From Pacificitalea manganoxidans (GTDB lineage: Bacteria > Pseudomonadota > Alphaproteobacteria > Rhodobacterales > Rhodobacteraceae): DNA of 64,000 bases. Position 1 is the stretch's first letter, and every line of letters begins with the position of its first letter. Position numbers and translations under genes: made by a program. The notes below the pieces were generated by a model. That model was not told the origin of the DNA. It saw nothing but the letters and a program-made list of their open reading frames with translations, and did not search any database. This document shows positions 16,804-26,487 of the stretch, one piece after another. The stretch is taken from contig NZ_CP021404.1 of assembly GCF_002504165.1 (NCBI RefSeq), positions 868,001 through 932,000 on the forward strand. Direction: 5' to 3'.

Positions 16804-18273
16804 ATGACCACCCGCCTCTCCGCCGAAACGCTTGCCACGTTGGCCGACCGCGCCGATGTGCCGGGCTACGACCGCGCCGCGCTTCGGCCCGGTATCGTGC
16901 ATATCGGTGTCGGCAACTTCCACCGTGCGCATCAGGCGGTCTATCTGGACCGGCTGTTTCGGGCCGGGCTGGGCCATGACTGGGCGCTAATCGGCGCGGG
17001 CGTGATGCCGGGCGACGCGGCCATGCGCGAGACGCTGGCCGCGCAGGACTACCTGACCACCGTGGTCGAGCAGGACGCCGATGGCGCCCACGCCACCATC
17101 ACCGCCGGCATGATCGATTTCCTGCCCGCAGGCGATGCGGAGGCGATCGTCGACCGGCTGTCTCAGGCGGATATCCGCATTGCGTCGATGACCATCACCG
17201 AGGGCGGCTATTACCTCGACAGCGATGGCCATTTCGATCCGACCCATCCGGCCATCGCGGCCGATGCCGCCAACCCCGATGCCCCCAAGACGGTGTTCGG
17301 GATGCTGGTTGCCGCGCTGGCTCGCCGCCGCGCTGCGGGCGTGCAGCCTTTCACGGTCATGTCCTGCGACAACATCCCCCATAACGGTGTGGTCGCCCGC
17401 GCCGCCGTCACCGGGCTGGCCCGTCAGATCGACGCGGATCTTGGCGAATGGATCAGCGCCAATGTCGCGTTCCCCAATGGCATGGTCGACCGCATCACCC
17501 CCGCCACCGGCGACCGGGAGCGCGCGGATGTGAAGGCGAGCTTTGGCATCGATGATGCATGGCCCGTCTATTGCGAACCCTTCACCCAATGGGTGCTGGA
17601 GGATAACTTCCCCGCCGGGCGTCCGCCGCTGGAGGAAGTCGGTGTGCAATTCGTGCCCGATGTCACGCCCTATGAGTTGATGAAAATTCGCATCCTCAAT
17701 GGCGGTCACGCGGTGATTGCCTATCCTGCGGGGCTGCTGGACATTCATTTCGTGCACGAAGCGATGGAACATCCGCTGGTGCGTGGCTTCCTCGCCCGGA
17801 TCGAGGCGGAGGAGATCGTTCCCACCGTGCCGCCGGTGCCCGATACCGATCTGAACGAATACTACCAGTTGATCGAGGGCCGCTTTGCCAACCCCAAGAT
17901 CGGCGACACGGTGCGCAGGCTCTGCCTTGACGGGTCGAACCGGCAGCCGAAATTCATCATCCCGACGATTGCCGACCGGCTGACCGCTGGCGCGGGCGTC
18001 GAGGGGCTTGCGCTCGAATCGGCGCTCTGGTGCCGGTATTGCTATGGCGAGACGGAAAGCGGCGCGGAAATCGCGCCGAACGACCCCAATTGGGAGCGGC
18101 TTCAGCCCGTCGCCCGCGCGGCCAAGGATGATCCCGCCGCGTGGCTCGCGATGGAGGACATCTATGGCGCCGTAGGCCATGATCCGCGCTTTGCCGAGGC
18201 CTTCGCCACCGCGCTCAACGCGCTGTGGTCCGATGGTGTGGTCGCGGTGCTGACCCGCTATGTGAACGGCTGA
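16804..18273 (+). CDS. mtlK: Mannitol dehydrogenase family (long-chain polyol dehydrogenase)
   Basis: 489 residues. NAD-dependent oxidation of mannitol to fructose; members also oxidise D-arabitol to xylulose or related ketoses. The N-terminal Rossmann domain has HIGVGNFHRAHQ. The catalytic segment ELMKIRILNGGHAVIAYPAG supplies the conserved Lys, Asn and His. TCDNIPHNG-like (CDNIPHNG) and FPNGMVDRITP blocks are present. The ATG at 16804 is preferred because AGGA lies 8 bases upstream; the ATG at 16795 is too close to it. It is downstream of the transporter and 3 bases before the HAD gene. Confidence 0.94.
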   Translation: MTTRLSAETLATLADRADVPGYDRAALRPGIVHIGVGNFHRAHQAVYLDRLFRAGLGHDWALIGAGVMPGDAAMRETLAAQDYLTTVVEQDADGAHATITAGMIDFLPAGDAEAIVDRLSQADIRIASMTITEGGYYLDSDGHFDPTHPAIAADAANPDAPKTVFGMLVAALARRRAAGVQPFTVMSCDNIPHNGVVARAAVTGLARQIDADLGEWISANVAFPNGMVDRITPATGDRERADVKASFGIDDAWPVYCEPFTQWVLEDNFPAGRPPLEEVGVQFVPDVTPYELMKIRILNGGHAVIAYPAGLLDIHFVHEAMEHPLVRGFLARIEAEEIVPTVPPVPDTDLNEYYQLIEGRFANPKIGDTVRRLCLDGSNRQPKFIIPTIADRLTAGAGVEGLALESALWCRYCYGETESGAEIAPNDPNWERLQPVARAAKDDPAAWLAMEDIYGAVGHDPRFAEAFATALNALWSDGVVAVLTRYVNG

Positions 18274-18276
18274 CAG

Positions 18277-18942
18277 ATGGCGCAGCCTGCTTTGGTCATC
18301 TTCGATTGCGATGGGGTGCTCGTCGATAGCGAGCCGATCTCGATCGACGTGCTGTTGCAGGTGGTGGCCGAAGCTGGGGTCGAGGTGAGCCAAGAGCGCG
18401 CCTATGACGAATGGCTGGGGCGGTCGATGGCAAGTGTGACCGCCTCGCTCCATGCCTGTGGGCTCGATTTTACCGAGGAGCATCTCAAACAGGTGCGCAG
18501 TCGGCTCTACACCCGGTTCCGCGACGAATTGCAGCCCATTCCCCATGTGGCGCAGGCGCTGACCGATCTGGATCTGCCCTGCTGCGTGGCCTCGTCATCG
18601 GTCCCCGAACGGCTGGCCGTGTCGCTGTCGGTGACCGGGCTGCTGCCGTTTTTCGACCCGCATGTGTTCAGCTCCAGCATGGTCGAAAACGGCAAACCGG
18701 CGCCCGATCTGTTCCTGCATGCCGCCGAACAGATGGGCGTCGCGCCCAGCGATTGCGTGGTGATCGAGGACAGCGCCGCGGGCATCACCGCCGCCCGTGC
18801 GGCTGGAATGCGGGTCATCGGCTTTGTCGGTGGTGGCCATGCGATACCGGCAAAGTTGAATTCACGCATTGCGAAACTGGCCCCTGACGCCATAGTGACC
18901 GATATGAGAGAACTCGGCGCGACAATCGCGTCGGTCAACTGA
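18277..18942 (+). CDS. HAD family phosphatase (phosphoglycolate/sugar-phosphatase-like)
   Basis: 221 residues. Catalytic motif I is IFDCDGVLVDSEP (nucleophile Asp at residue 10). The cap domain follows, then motif II (CCVASSSVPERL), Lys in GKPAPDLFL (motif III) and VIEDSAAGITAARAAGM (motif IV). It belongs to the beta-phosphoglucomutase/phosphoglycolate phosphatase branch. Its position inside the polyol operon suggests removal of a sugar phosphate, possibly to reset the inducer pool or relieve phosphosugar stress (inference). Confidence 0.9.
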   Translation: MAQPALVIFDCDGVLVDSEPISIDVLLQVVAEAGVEVSQERAYDEWLGRSMASVTASLHACGLDFTEEHLKQVRSRLYTRFRDELQPIPHVAQALTDLDLPCCVASSSVPERLAVSLSVTGLLPFFDPHVFSSSMVENGKPAPDLFLHAAEQMGVAPSDCVVIEDSAAGITAARAAGMRVIGFVGGGHAIPAKLNSRIAKLAPDAIVTDMRELGATIASVN

Positions 18943-18957
18943 TCAGGGAACGCTGGC

Positions 18958-20655
18958 ATGTCAGAGCTGGTCTGTGCTGTCGACGTCGGCACAGGAAGCG
19001 CGAGGGCGGGCTTTTTCCGTCCTGACGGAACAATGGTGGCTCGCGCCGTTGCGCCGATTGGCATGTCCCGTCCCGAACCCCTGTATGCTGAACATGGCTC
19101 TGAACAGATCTGGTCCGCCATTGGGCGCGCCATTGCGGAGGCCCGTGACAGCGCCAGCATAGAGACCGCGCAGGTCGGCGCTCTGGCCTTTGACGCCACG
19201 TGTTCGCTGGTGCTGCGCGACGGGTCCGGCCTGCCGCTGGGCCTGTCGGAGCCGCAACTCGACACGATTTCGTGGTGCGATCACCGCGCCCGCGCCGAGG
19301 CAGGCCTTTGCACCCAGACCGGGCACGAGGTGCTGGATCATCTGGGCGGGGCAATGTCCCCGGAGATGCAGATCCCCAAGCTGATGTGGCTGAAACGGCA
19401 TCGGCCCGATCTGTGGTCCCGTCTGGGCCGGGCGATGGATTTGGTAGATTTTCTGGCATGGCGCGCCACTGGCACCGAAATCCGGTCCGAAAGCGCGCTA
19501 AGCGCGAAATGGACCTACCTGCCGCACCGCCCCGGGTCCGAATGGGCTGATGATTTCCTGAATGCCGTCGGGCTGGACGATCTGCGCCGCCGTGCCGCGC
19601 TGCCGGAGCAGGGCCATCCGCCCGGCACGCCTGCCGGGACGCTGACCCGCGTGGCCGCTGCCGAACTGGGCCTGCGCGCGGGCATCCCGGTCGCCACCGG
19701 CGCCGTCGATGCCTATGCAGGTGCGCTGGGGGCCTTGGCGGGCAGCGATCCGGCCCGCACCGTCGCGCTGATCGGGGGCACCTCCAGCTGTCTGATGGCG
19801 TTGAGCGACCGGCCCGTGCGGGCCCCCGGCGTTTGGGGGCCGTTTCGCGATGCGGTGCTGCCTGGCTTCTGGACCGTCGAAGGGGGGCAAAGCGCCACCG
19901 GCTCGCTACTGGATCAGGTCATCCGCTGGAGCGGCGCAGGCGCGCGCCCCAGCCGCGCTGCCCACGACCGGATCGTCAACCGCATCGCCACCCTGCGGGC
20001 AGAGGCGGGTGGCGAGAGCGGCCCGGAACAGGATTTCGCCGCAGGCGTCCACATCCTGCCCGATCTGCTGGGCAACCGCACGCCGTGGGCCACCTATGGC
20101 GCGCAATGCGTGATCTCCGGCCTGTCGGGCAACGAAGGCTTTGACGCGCTGTGCCGGATCTACTGGCGCGCGGCCGTGTCGATCGCGCTGGGAACGCGGC
20201 AGATCATCGACCATCTGAGCACCGCCGGTCTGCGCATCGATCATATCGCGCTCGCCGGGGGCCACACAAGGAGCGACCTCCTGCCGCAGCTCTACGCCGA
20301 TGCCACCGGCTGCCGGGTCAGCGTCAGCGATGACCGCGACATCGTGTTGCTGGGCGGGGCCATCATGGCGGCCCGTGCCGCAGGCTGGCAGGCCGGTCTG
20401 AGCGAGGCCGCAGCCCAGATGGCAGGCCCGCGCAGGGACTTCCGCCCCGACCCCCGGTCGCAAGCGGCGCGGGAAATCGACTACCGGGTTTTCCTGCGAA
20501 TGCAGGAGCATAGGCAGGAGATCGAGGCGATGTCGGCGCGGCACCCGGACCCTGACGCGCCCCGGACGACCGCCGATGTGTCCGCCGACCCTGACGGCGA
20601 CCAGACTGCGGGGCGGGATGTGGGGCATCCCGCCTCCGATCCGCGCCGGGCCTGA
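18958..20655 (+). CDS. FGGY-family pentulose kinase
   Basis: 565 residues. ATP-dependent kinase of the ribulokinase/D-ribulokinase type. The ATP-binding N-terminus is AVDVGTGSARAGFF. The family-diagnostic ISWCDHRARAEA and GGAMSPEMQIPKLMWLK blocks follow, then GAVDAYAGALGAL with the putative catalytic Asp, a GGTSSCLMAL loop and a C-terminal ALAGGHTRSDLLPQLYADATG adenosine-binding segment. A polar tail of about 60 residues is poorly conserved. It would phosphorylate the ketose made by MtlK; the sequence points to a pentulose (ribulose or xylulose) rather than fructose. Confidence 0.88.
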   Translation: MSELVCAVDVGTGSARAGFFRPDGTMVARAVAPIGMSRPEPLYAEHGSEQIWSAIGRAIAEARDSASIETAQVGALAFDATCSLVLRDGSGLPLGLSEPQLDTISWCDHRARAEAGLCTQTGHEVLDHLGGAMSPEMQIPKLMWLKRHRPDLWSRLGRAMDLVDFLAWRATGTEIRSESALSAKWTYLPHRPGSEWADDFLNAVGLDDLRRRAALPEQGHPPGTPAGTLTRVAAAELGLRAGIPVATGAVDAYAGALGALAGSDPARTVALIGGTSSCLMALSDRPVRAPGVWGPFRDAVLPGFWTVEGGQSATGSLLDQVIRWSGAGARPSRAAHDRIVNRIATLRAEAGGESGPEQDFAAGVHILPDLLGNRTPWATYGAQCVISGLSGNEGFDALCRIYWRAAVSIALGTRQIIDHLSTAGLRIDHIALAGGHTRSDLLPQLYADATGCRVSVSDDRDIVLLGGAIMAARAAGWQAGLSEAAAQMAGPRRDFRPDPRSQAAREIDYRVFLRMQEHRQEIEAMSARHPDPDAPRTTADVSADPDGDQTAGRDVGHPASDPRRA

Positions 20656-20815
20656 CCCGTTAATGCAAACGGACAGGCGCAATCGCTGCGCCCCGCCGAA
20701 CACCCGCGACATCCCTGCGCAACAAACCTAGCTTGCGCGGGGTCAATCGGGTTGATCCTCAGCCCCCCGCAGAATAATCCCCTTGCGGAACGACGTCGGA
20801 AGAGAGCTGATCCAA

Positions 20816-23692
20816 GTGCCCCTTTATCTGATCGCCGCGCTGCCATTCCTCGGCGCCCTGTTGCCGGGTCTGATGATCCGTGCTGGACGCAATGCCTGTG
20901 CCTGGGCCACCGCCTCGGCCACAATCGCGGCGCTGGTGGGGCTATTGGTCCACGCCCCCGCCGTCATGCGCGGAGAGGTCATCCGCACGCAGCTGAACTG
21001 GCTGCCGCAGATCGGGCTCAACGCCGATTTCATGCTGGACGGTCTGGGCCTGCTGTTTGCGCTGATGATCCTCGGGATTGGGCTGCTCATCATCCTTTAT
21101 GCGCGGTTCTACCTGTCGCGGCAGGATCCGATGGGCCAGTTCTACACCTATCTGCTGCTGTTCCAAGGCGCGATGGTGGGCATCGTCCTGTCCGACAACA
21201 TCCTGCTTTTGCTGATTTTCTGGGAGCTGACCTCGCTGTCCTCCTTCCTGCTGATCGGCTATTGGAAGCACCTGCCCGAAGGCCGCCAAGGCGCGCGCAT
21301 GGCGCTGACGGTGACCGGCTCCGGCGGGTTGGCGATGATCGCGGGGATGCTGATCCTCGGCAATATCGCGGGCAGCTACGATCTGTCCGACATCCTGCAA
21401 AGCCGCGATGCCATTCAGGCTTCGCCCTACTACCTGCCCGCGCTGGCGCTGATCCTGATCGGGGCGTTCACGAAATCGGCGCAGTTCCCGTTCCATTTCT
21501 GGCTGCCGCACGCGATGGCCGCGCCGACGCCTGTGTCGGCCTATCTGCACTCCGCCACGATGGTGAAAGCCGGGCTGTTCTTGATGGCGCGGCTGTGGCC
21601 GGTTCTGGCGGGCACGCCGGAATGGTTCTACCTCGTCACCAGCTTTGGCCTTATCACGATGGTGCTGGGCGCGGTGATCGCGCTGTTCAAGGACGATCTG
21701 AAGGCGCTGCTGGCGTTTTCCACCGTCAGCCATCTGGGCCTGATCACCATGCTGCTGGGCTTCGGCACGCCGATCGCGGCGGTGGCAGCGGTGTTCCACA
21801 TCATCAACCACGCGACGTTCAAGGCCGCGCTCTTCATGACCGCCGGGATCGTCGATCACGAGGCCCATACCCGCGATATCAAGCGTCTGGGCGGGTTGCG
21901 CCGTCTGATGCCCGTGACCTTCCTCATCGCTGTGGTCGCGGGGCTGTCGATGGCGGGTATCCCGCTGTTCAATGGCTTCCTGTCGAAGGAAATGATGCTG
22001 GAGGAGGCGTCGCACACCTATTGGGCGGGCTCGCCTTGGGTCGTGCCGGTTCTGGCGACGCTGGGCGCGGTGTTCTCGGTGGCCTATTCGTTCCGCTACA
22101 TCGTGCACACGTTCCTTGGGCCGCAGCGCGACGATTACCCGTCCAAGCCGCATGATCCCGGCACCGGCATGTGGCTGGCGCCTGCGTTCCTTGCGCTTCT
22201 CGTCGTCGTGATCGGTGTTGCGCCGTTTGTGGTGGAGCCGCTGGTCAAGGTCGTGGCCGGTGCCGTGATCGGGGAGGCAGGCACGCTGCCCGATTTCCAT
22301 CTCAAGCTCTGGCACGGTGTCACGCCCGCGCTGTTCATGTCCGCCATCGCGGTCGCCGGGGGTGCCATCGCGCTGGCCCTGCATCGTCCGCTGAACCGCG
22401 GCTGGCTGGCCATGCCCCGCCCCGAGGCAAAGCCCGCCTTCGATCTGGCGGTGCTGAAATGTGCGCAGGCCGCGCGCTGGGTGACGGATGGGCTGCATGA
22501 CGGCTCGCTGACCCGCTACGCGTGGATCGGCGGCGCGGCGGTCATGGCGGCAGGCGCGGCGGCGTGGTTCGGCGGCGATGCCGGCACTGCGACGCGCACC
22601 GGGCTGCCTGCAACGCCCGTGGCCGTGACCGGCTGGGCGCTGCTGATGGTTGCCACCGGCTGCATCATCGCTTTCCACCGCAACCGCCTGCTGGCGCTCG
22701 TGCTGATGGGGGTGATCGGGCTCGTGGTGTCGATCTCGTTCGCCTATCTCTCGGCCCCCGATCTGGCGCTGACCCAGATTTCGGTCGAGGTGGTGACCAT
22801 CATCCTGATGCTGCTGGCGCTGAACTTCCTGCCCAATCGCACCCCGGTCGAAAGCACGATGAGCCGCCGCGTCCGTGACGGTCTGGTCGCCGCCGTGGGC
22901 GGTGTCGCCATCGCCGGGCTGACCTACGCGATTCTGATGCGCGATTTCGCCATGACCTCGATCGCCGGGTATTTCCTCGAAAACTCCTACAAGGGCGGCG
23001 GCGGCACCAATGTCGTCAACGTGATCCTCGTCGATTTCCGGGGCTTTGATACGTTTGGCGAGATCACGGTGCTGGGCATTGCTGCACTGGTGATCTTTGC
23101 GCTGACCGAAAGCGTGCTCGACGGGCGCGGCGGTCGTTGGCTGGCCAATTGGGTGCCCGATCAGCGCCGCGCGGGCGACCGCCATCCGCTGATGATGGTG
23201 GTGGCGACGCGGGTGATGATGCCGATCGCGCTGATGGTCGGGGTCTATATCTTCCTCCGCGGCCATAACGAGCCGGGCGGCGGCTTCATCGCCGGTCTGG
23301 TCGTCGCCATCGCGCTGGTCATGCAATACATGGCGTCGGGCTATGCCTGGGCCACGGCGCGGCGGCGCTATCCCTATCATGTCATCATCGCGCTGGGGAT
23401 CATCGTCGCGGCGATCACCGGGGCGGGGGCGTGGCTGGCGGGCAAGCCGTTCCTGACCTCCGCCTTCGGCTATTTCCGCATTCCGCCGCTGGAGGAATTC
23501 GAACTGGCCACCGCCATGGGCTTCGATCTGGGCGTGTTCCTCGCCGTCGTCGGCGCGGTGATGCTGGCGCTCGAAAGCCTGTCGCGTCTGGCGCGTCGCT
23601 CGGGCGCTGCGGTCAACCCGCATCCGATGGACATCAACCCCGAACGCGACCTTGCCGCCGCAACCGGCACCACCCCCGAGGAGGCACGCTGA
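20816..23692 (+). CDS. mrpA: Mrp-type Na+/H+ antiporter subunit A (fused A and B)
   Basis: 958 residues with about 25 membrane helices. The first ~500 residues are a NuoL-like proton channel (PLYLIAALPFLGALLPG, GAFTKSAQFPFHFWLPHAMAAPTPVSAYLHSATMVKAG, FNGFLSKE). The last ~150 residues are an MrpB domain (VATRVMMPIALMVGVYIFLRGHNEPGGGFIAGL), so A and B are one polypeptide, as in other alphaproteobacterial Pha systems. The GTG at 20816 is preferred, with GGAAGAGAG about 9 bases upstream; a TTG at 20783 is the alternative. The complex exchanges Na+ (or K+) for protons and supports pH and salt tolerance. The stop overlaps the mrpC ATG. Confidence 0.94.
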   Translation: MPLYLIAALPFLGALLPGLMIRAGRNACAWATASATIAALVGLLVHAPAVMRGEVIRTQLNWLPQIGLNADFMLDGLGLLFALMILGIGLLIILYARFYLSRQDPMGQFYTYLLLFQGAMVGIVLSDNILLLLIFWELTSLSSFLLIGYWKHLPEGRQGARMALTVTGSGGLAMIAGMLILGNIAGSYDLSDILQSRDAIQASPYYLPALALILIGAFTKSAQFPFHFWLPHAMAAPTPVSAYLHSATMVKAGLFLMARLWPVLAGTPEWFYLVTSFGLITMVLGAVIALFKDDLKALLAFSTVSHLGLITMLLGFGTPIAAVAAVFHIINHATFKAALFMTAGIVDHEAHTRDIKRLGGLRRLMPVTFLIAVVAGLSMAGIPLFNGFLSKEMMLEEASHTYWAGSPWVVPVLATLGAVFSVAYSFRYIVHTFLGPQRDDYPSKPHDPGTGMWLAPAFLALLVVVIGVAPFVVEPLVKVVAGAVIGEAGTLPDFHLKLWHGVTPALFMSAIAVAGGAIALALHRPLNRGWLAMPRPEAKPAFDLAVLKCAQAARWVTDGLHDGSLTRYAWIGGAAVMAAGAAAWFGGDAGTATRTGLPATPVAVTGWALLMVATGCIIAFHRNRLLALVLMGVIGLVVSISFAYLSAPDLALTQISVEVVTIILMLLALNFLPNRTPVESTMSRRVRDGLVAAVGGVAIAGLTYAILMRDFAMTSIAGYFLENSYKGGGGTNVVNVILVDFRGFDTFGEITVLGIAALVIFALTESVLDGRGGRWLANWVPDQRRAGDRHPLMMVVATRVMMPIALMVGVYIFLRGHNEPGGGFIAGLVVAIALVMQYMASGYAWATARRRYPYHVIIALGIIVAAITGAGAWLAGKPFLTSAFGYFRIPPLEEFELATAMGFDLGVFLAVVGAVMLALESLSRLARRSGAAVNPHPMDINPERDLAAATGTTPEEAR

Positions 23693-24144
23693 TGGAGCTT
23701 CTGATTGCCAGCGCCGTCGGCTTTCTCGCCGCGGCGGGGATCTATCTGGTCATGCGCCAGCGCACATTTCCCGTCATCCTCGGGGTGTCGCTGCTGTCCT
23801 ATTCGGTCAACGTGTTCCTGTTCGCCTCGGGCCGTCTGGTCATCAACCAGCCGCCGCTGCTGAGCGACAGCGCCACCGCCTATACCGATCCGCTGCCGCA
23901 GGCGCTGGTGCTGACGGCCATCGTGATTTCCTTCGGGATGACGGCCGTCGTGGTGATGATGGCGCTCGGCGCGTTCCTGTCCTCGAAGAACGACCATATC
24001 GACATGACCCCAGAAGACGGGCGCGACAGCCCGCCAGAGCCGAAATCCCGCCCCGACGCCCCCGCGTTGGATGACCCCGGCGCAAGCGAGGGCGCAGACC
24101 CCACCGCACCCGGCGCGGTGCCCAGCCCGGAGGGCGCGCGCTGA
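23692..24144 (+). CDS. mrpC: Mrp antiporter subunit C
   Basis: 150 residues. The first ~105 residues are a NuoK-like three-helix protein (GFLAAAGIYLVMRQRTFPVILGVSLLSYSVNVFLF; PLPQALVLTAIVISFGMTAVVV). The rest is an unusually long hydrophilic Asp/Pro-rich tail, probably cytoplasmic. The ATG overlaps the mrpA stop, and the stop overlaps the mrpD start. Confidence 0.93.
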   Translation: MELLIASAVGFLAAAGIYLVMRQRTFPVILGVSLLSYSVNVFLFASGRLVINQPPLLSDSATAYTDPLPQALVLTAIVISFGMTAVVVMMALGAFLSSKNDHIDMTPEDGRDSPPEPKSRPDAPALDDPGASEGADPTAPGAVPSPEGAR

Positions 24145-25715
24145 TGCATTGGATCATTCTGCCGATTATTCTTCCCGCCGTGCTGGGCGCGGTAACGGTG
24201 CTGGCCCTGCGCCATCACCTTGTCCTGCAGCGGGTGTTTTCGACCGCGGGCACGCTGGCGCTGCTGGCGATCACGCTGGGGCTGCTGTGGCAGGCCAGCA
24301 GCGGTGACATCACGGTCTATCGCCTTGGCGATTGGGATGCGCCCTTTGGGATCGTGCTGGTGCTCGACCGGCTGTCGGCGCTGATGCTGGCGCTGACGGC
24401 GGTGCTGGCGCTTGGCGTGCAGCTTTACGCCATCGGGTCGGGCTGGGACGGGCGCGGCTGGCATTTCCACGCGCTGTTCCAGTTTCAGTTGATGGGCATT
24501 TGCGGCGCGTTCCTGACCGGCGATGCCTTTAACCTGTTCGTGTTCTTCGAGATCCTGCTGATCGCTTCCTACGGTCTGATGATCCACGGCGGCGGGCGGC
24601 GGCGTATCCGCGCGGGCGTGCAATATGTCGTCTATAACCTGCTGGGATCGACGCTGTTTCTGTTCGCGCTGGGGACCATCTACGCCGTTACCGGCACGCT
24701 CAACATGGCCGATCTGGCCGAGCGAGTGGCGCAGCTTCCGGCTGAGGATACCTCGCTTCTGCGGGTCGGCGCGGCGCTGATGCTGCTGGTCTTTGCGATC
24801 AAGGGCGCGGTGCTGCCGCTGCATTTCTGGCTGCCCGAAACCTATGCCAAGGCTCCGGCCCCCGTTGCGGCCCTGTTCGCGATCATGACCAAGGTCGGCG
24901 CCTATGCGATCCTGCGGCTCTATACGCTGGTCTTCGGGCCGGAGGTTGAGATCACTGCCGATATCGCGGGCACATGGCTGATGCCTGCCGCGCTGGTGAC
25001 GCTGGCTGCGGGCATGATCGGTATTCTGGGCGCCAACCGGCTGGGTCGGTTGGCGGCGTTTGCCTCCATCGGCTCGATGGGCACGTTGATGATCGCCATT
25101 GCGCCCTTCACCCCCGAAGCGACGGCTGCCGCGCTTTACTACATGATCCATTCGGTGCTGGGCAGCGCGCTGCTGTTCCTTGTCGTAGATCTGGTGCGCG
25201 AGCGTCGCGGCACCGACGAAGATCTTGTCACCCGCGCCCGGCCCATCGCGCAAGCGGGGCTGATTTCGGCGCTGTTCTTTGCTGCGGCGATCACGATGGC
25301 CGGGATGCCGCCGCTGTCGGGCTTTCTGGGCAAGATCCTTGTGATGGATGCCGTGCGCGGCGAAGCGGCCTGGCCGTGGATTTGGGCTGTGATCCTCGTG
25401 ACCTCGCTCATCGCCATCGTGGGCTTTGGCCGTGCGGGGACGACCGTGTTCTGGAAAACCGATGATGAGCCGCGTGATGAGGCGCCCGATACCGCGCGCA
25501 CCATCGCCGCGCCGATCGGCCTGCCGGCGACCGTCTGCTTTGGCTTCCTTGGGGCGATTGCGCTGGTCACGGCGCTGTCGGGGCCGCTTACCGTCTATCT
25601 GCAGGGCACGGCGGATCAGCTTTACGCGCCCGAGCTTTACATCACCGCGGTCGATCCGCAGCCGGCGGTCATCTATGATCCCGCCTCGGGCACCGGCAAG
25701 GGAGGCGATCACTGA
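24144..25715 (+). CDS. mrpD: Mrp antiporter subunit D
   Basis: 523 residues with about 14 helices, NuoN/NuoM-like. The conserved Lys-containing helix (IKGAVLPLHFWLPETYAKAPAPVAALFAIMTKVGAY) and a GMPPLSGFLGKILV segment are present. It forms the second proton channel of the Mrp complex. It is in an operon with one-base stop/start overlaps on both sides. Confidence 0.95.
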   Translation: MHWIILPIILPAVLGAVTVLALRHHLVLQRVFSTAGTLALLAITLGLLWQASSGDITVYRLGDWDAPFGIVLVLDRLSALMLALTAVLALGVQLYAIGSGWDGRGWHFHALFQFQLMGICGAFLTGDAFNLFVFFEILLIASYGLMIHGGGRRRIRAGVQYVVYNLLGSTLFLFALGTIYAVTGTLNMADLAERVAQLPAEDTSLLRVGAALMLLVFAIKGAVLPLHFWLPETYAKAPAPVAALFAIMTKVGAYAILRLYTLVFGPEVEITADIAGTWLMPAALVTLAAGMIGILGANRLGRLAAFASIGSMGTLMIAIAPFTPEATAAALYYMIHSVLGSALLFLVVDLVRERRGTDEDLVTRARPIAQAGLISALFFAAAITMAGMPPLSGFLGKILVMDAVRGEAAWPWIWAVILVTSLIAIVGFGRAGTTVFWKTDDEPRDEAPDTARTIAAPIGLPATVCFGFLGAIALVTALSGPLTVYLQGTADQLYAPELYITAVDPQPAVIYDPASGTGKGGDH

Positions 25716-26206
25716 TGCTGCGCCGTCTGTTTCCCCATCCGTGGCTGACCGTGCTGCTGGCACTGGTCTGGTTGATGCTGGTCAATGGCTTTGCCGCCGG
25801 GTCTGTGGTGTTTGGCCTCATCCTTGGCACCGTGATCCCGTGGCTGACCGCGCCCTACTGGCCGAACCGCGCGGGCATGCGCAATCCGATGGCGATCTTG
25901 GGGTATATCGGGATCGTGCTCTATGACATCGTGATGGCCAATATCACGGTGGCAAAGATCATCCTCTTCAAGAGCAACGCGCAGATGCATCCGGCATGGG
26001 TCACCATCCCGCTCGATCTGCGCTCGCCCGAGGCGATCACCGTGCTGGCGGGCACCATCACCATGACCCCCGGCACCGTCACCGCCGAGATGTCCGCCGA
26101 TGGCCGCGCGTTGCTGGTGCATTGCCTTGACGCGCCGGACACCGATGCCATCCGGGACGAGATCAAGACCCGTTACGAGGCCCGGCTGAAGGAGATTTTC
26201 GAATGA
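25715..26206 (+). CDS. mrpE: Mrp antiporter subunit E
   Basis: 163 residues. Two or three N-terminal membrane helices precede a soluble domain with the typical LRSPEAITVLAGTITMTPGTVTAEMSADGRALLVHCLD block. It is an accessory subunit needed for full antiport activity in characterised Mrp systems. It overlaps mrpD (upstream) and mrpF (4 bases downstream). Confidence 0.94.
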   Translation: MLRRLFPHPWLTVLLALVWLMLVNGFAAGSVVFGLILGTVIPWLTAPYWPNRAGMRNPMAILGYIGIVLYDIVMANITVAKIILFKSNAQMHPAWVTIPLDLRSPEAITVLAGTITMTPGTVTAEMSADGRALLVHCLDAPDTDAIRDEIKTRYEARLKEIFE

Positions 26207-26475
26207 TCCTGACCTATGCGCTCTATTTCGCGACGGCCTGCTATTCATTGGCGTTCCTGCTGACCATGTGGCGGGTGATCTTTGCCCACGGCGTCACCGA
26301 CCGGGTGCTGGCGCTTGATACGATGGTGGTCAATGCCATCGCGTTGCTGGTGCTCTACGGGATCATCGAGGGCACGGCGGTCTATTTCGAGGCGTCGATG
26401 ATCATCGCGATGACCGGGTTCGTCTCCACCGTGGCCTATGCGCGCTTCATGCTGCGCGGCGACATTATCGAGTGA
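26203..26475 (+). CDS. mrpF: Mrp antiporter subunit F
   Basis: 90-residue protein with three membrane helices. The middle one carries the conserved GVTDRVLALDTMVVNAIALLVLYG segment. It is a small membrane subunit of the antiporter and is translationally coupled to mrpE by a 4-base overlap. Confidence 0.93.
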   Translation: MILTYALYFATACYSLAFLLTMWRVIFAHGVTDRVLALDTMVVNAIALLVLYGIIEGTAVYFEASMIIAMTGFVSTVAYARFMLRGDIIE

Positions 26476-26487
26476 GGAGATAGGACC

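Noticed and set aside
20942-23623. 893-codon minus-strand open frame
   Set aside because: Antisense shadow of mrpA, rich in His/Arg/Gln as expected for a mirrored membrane protein.
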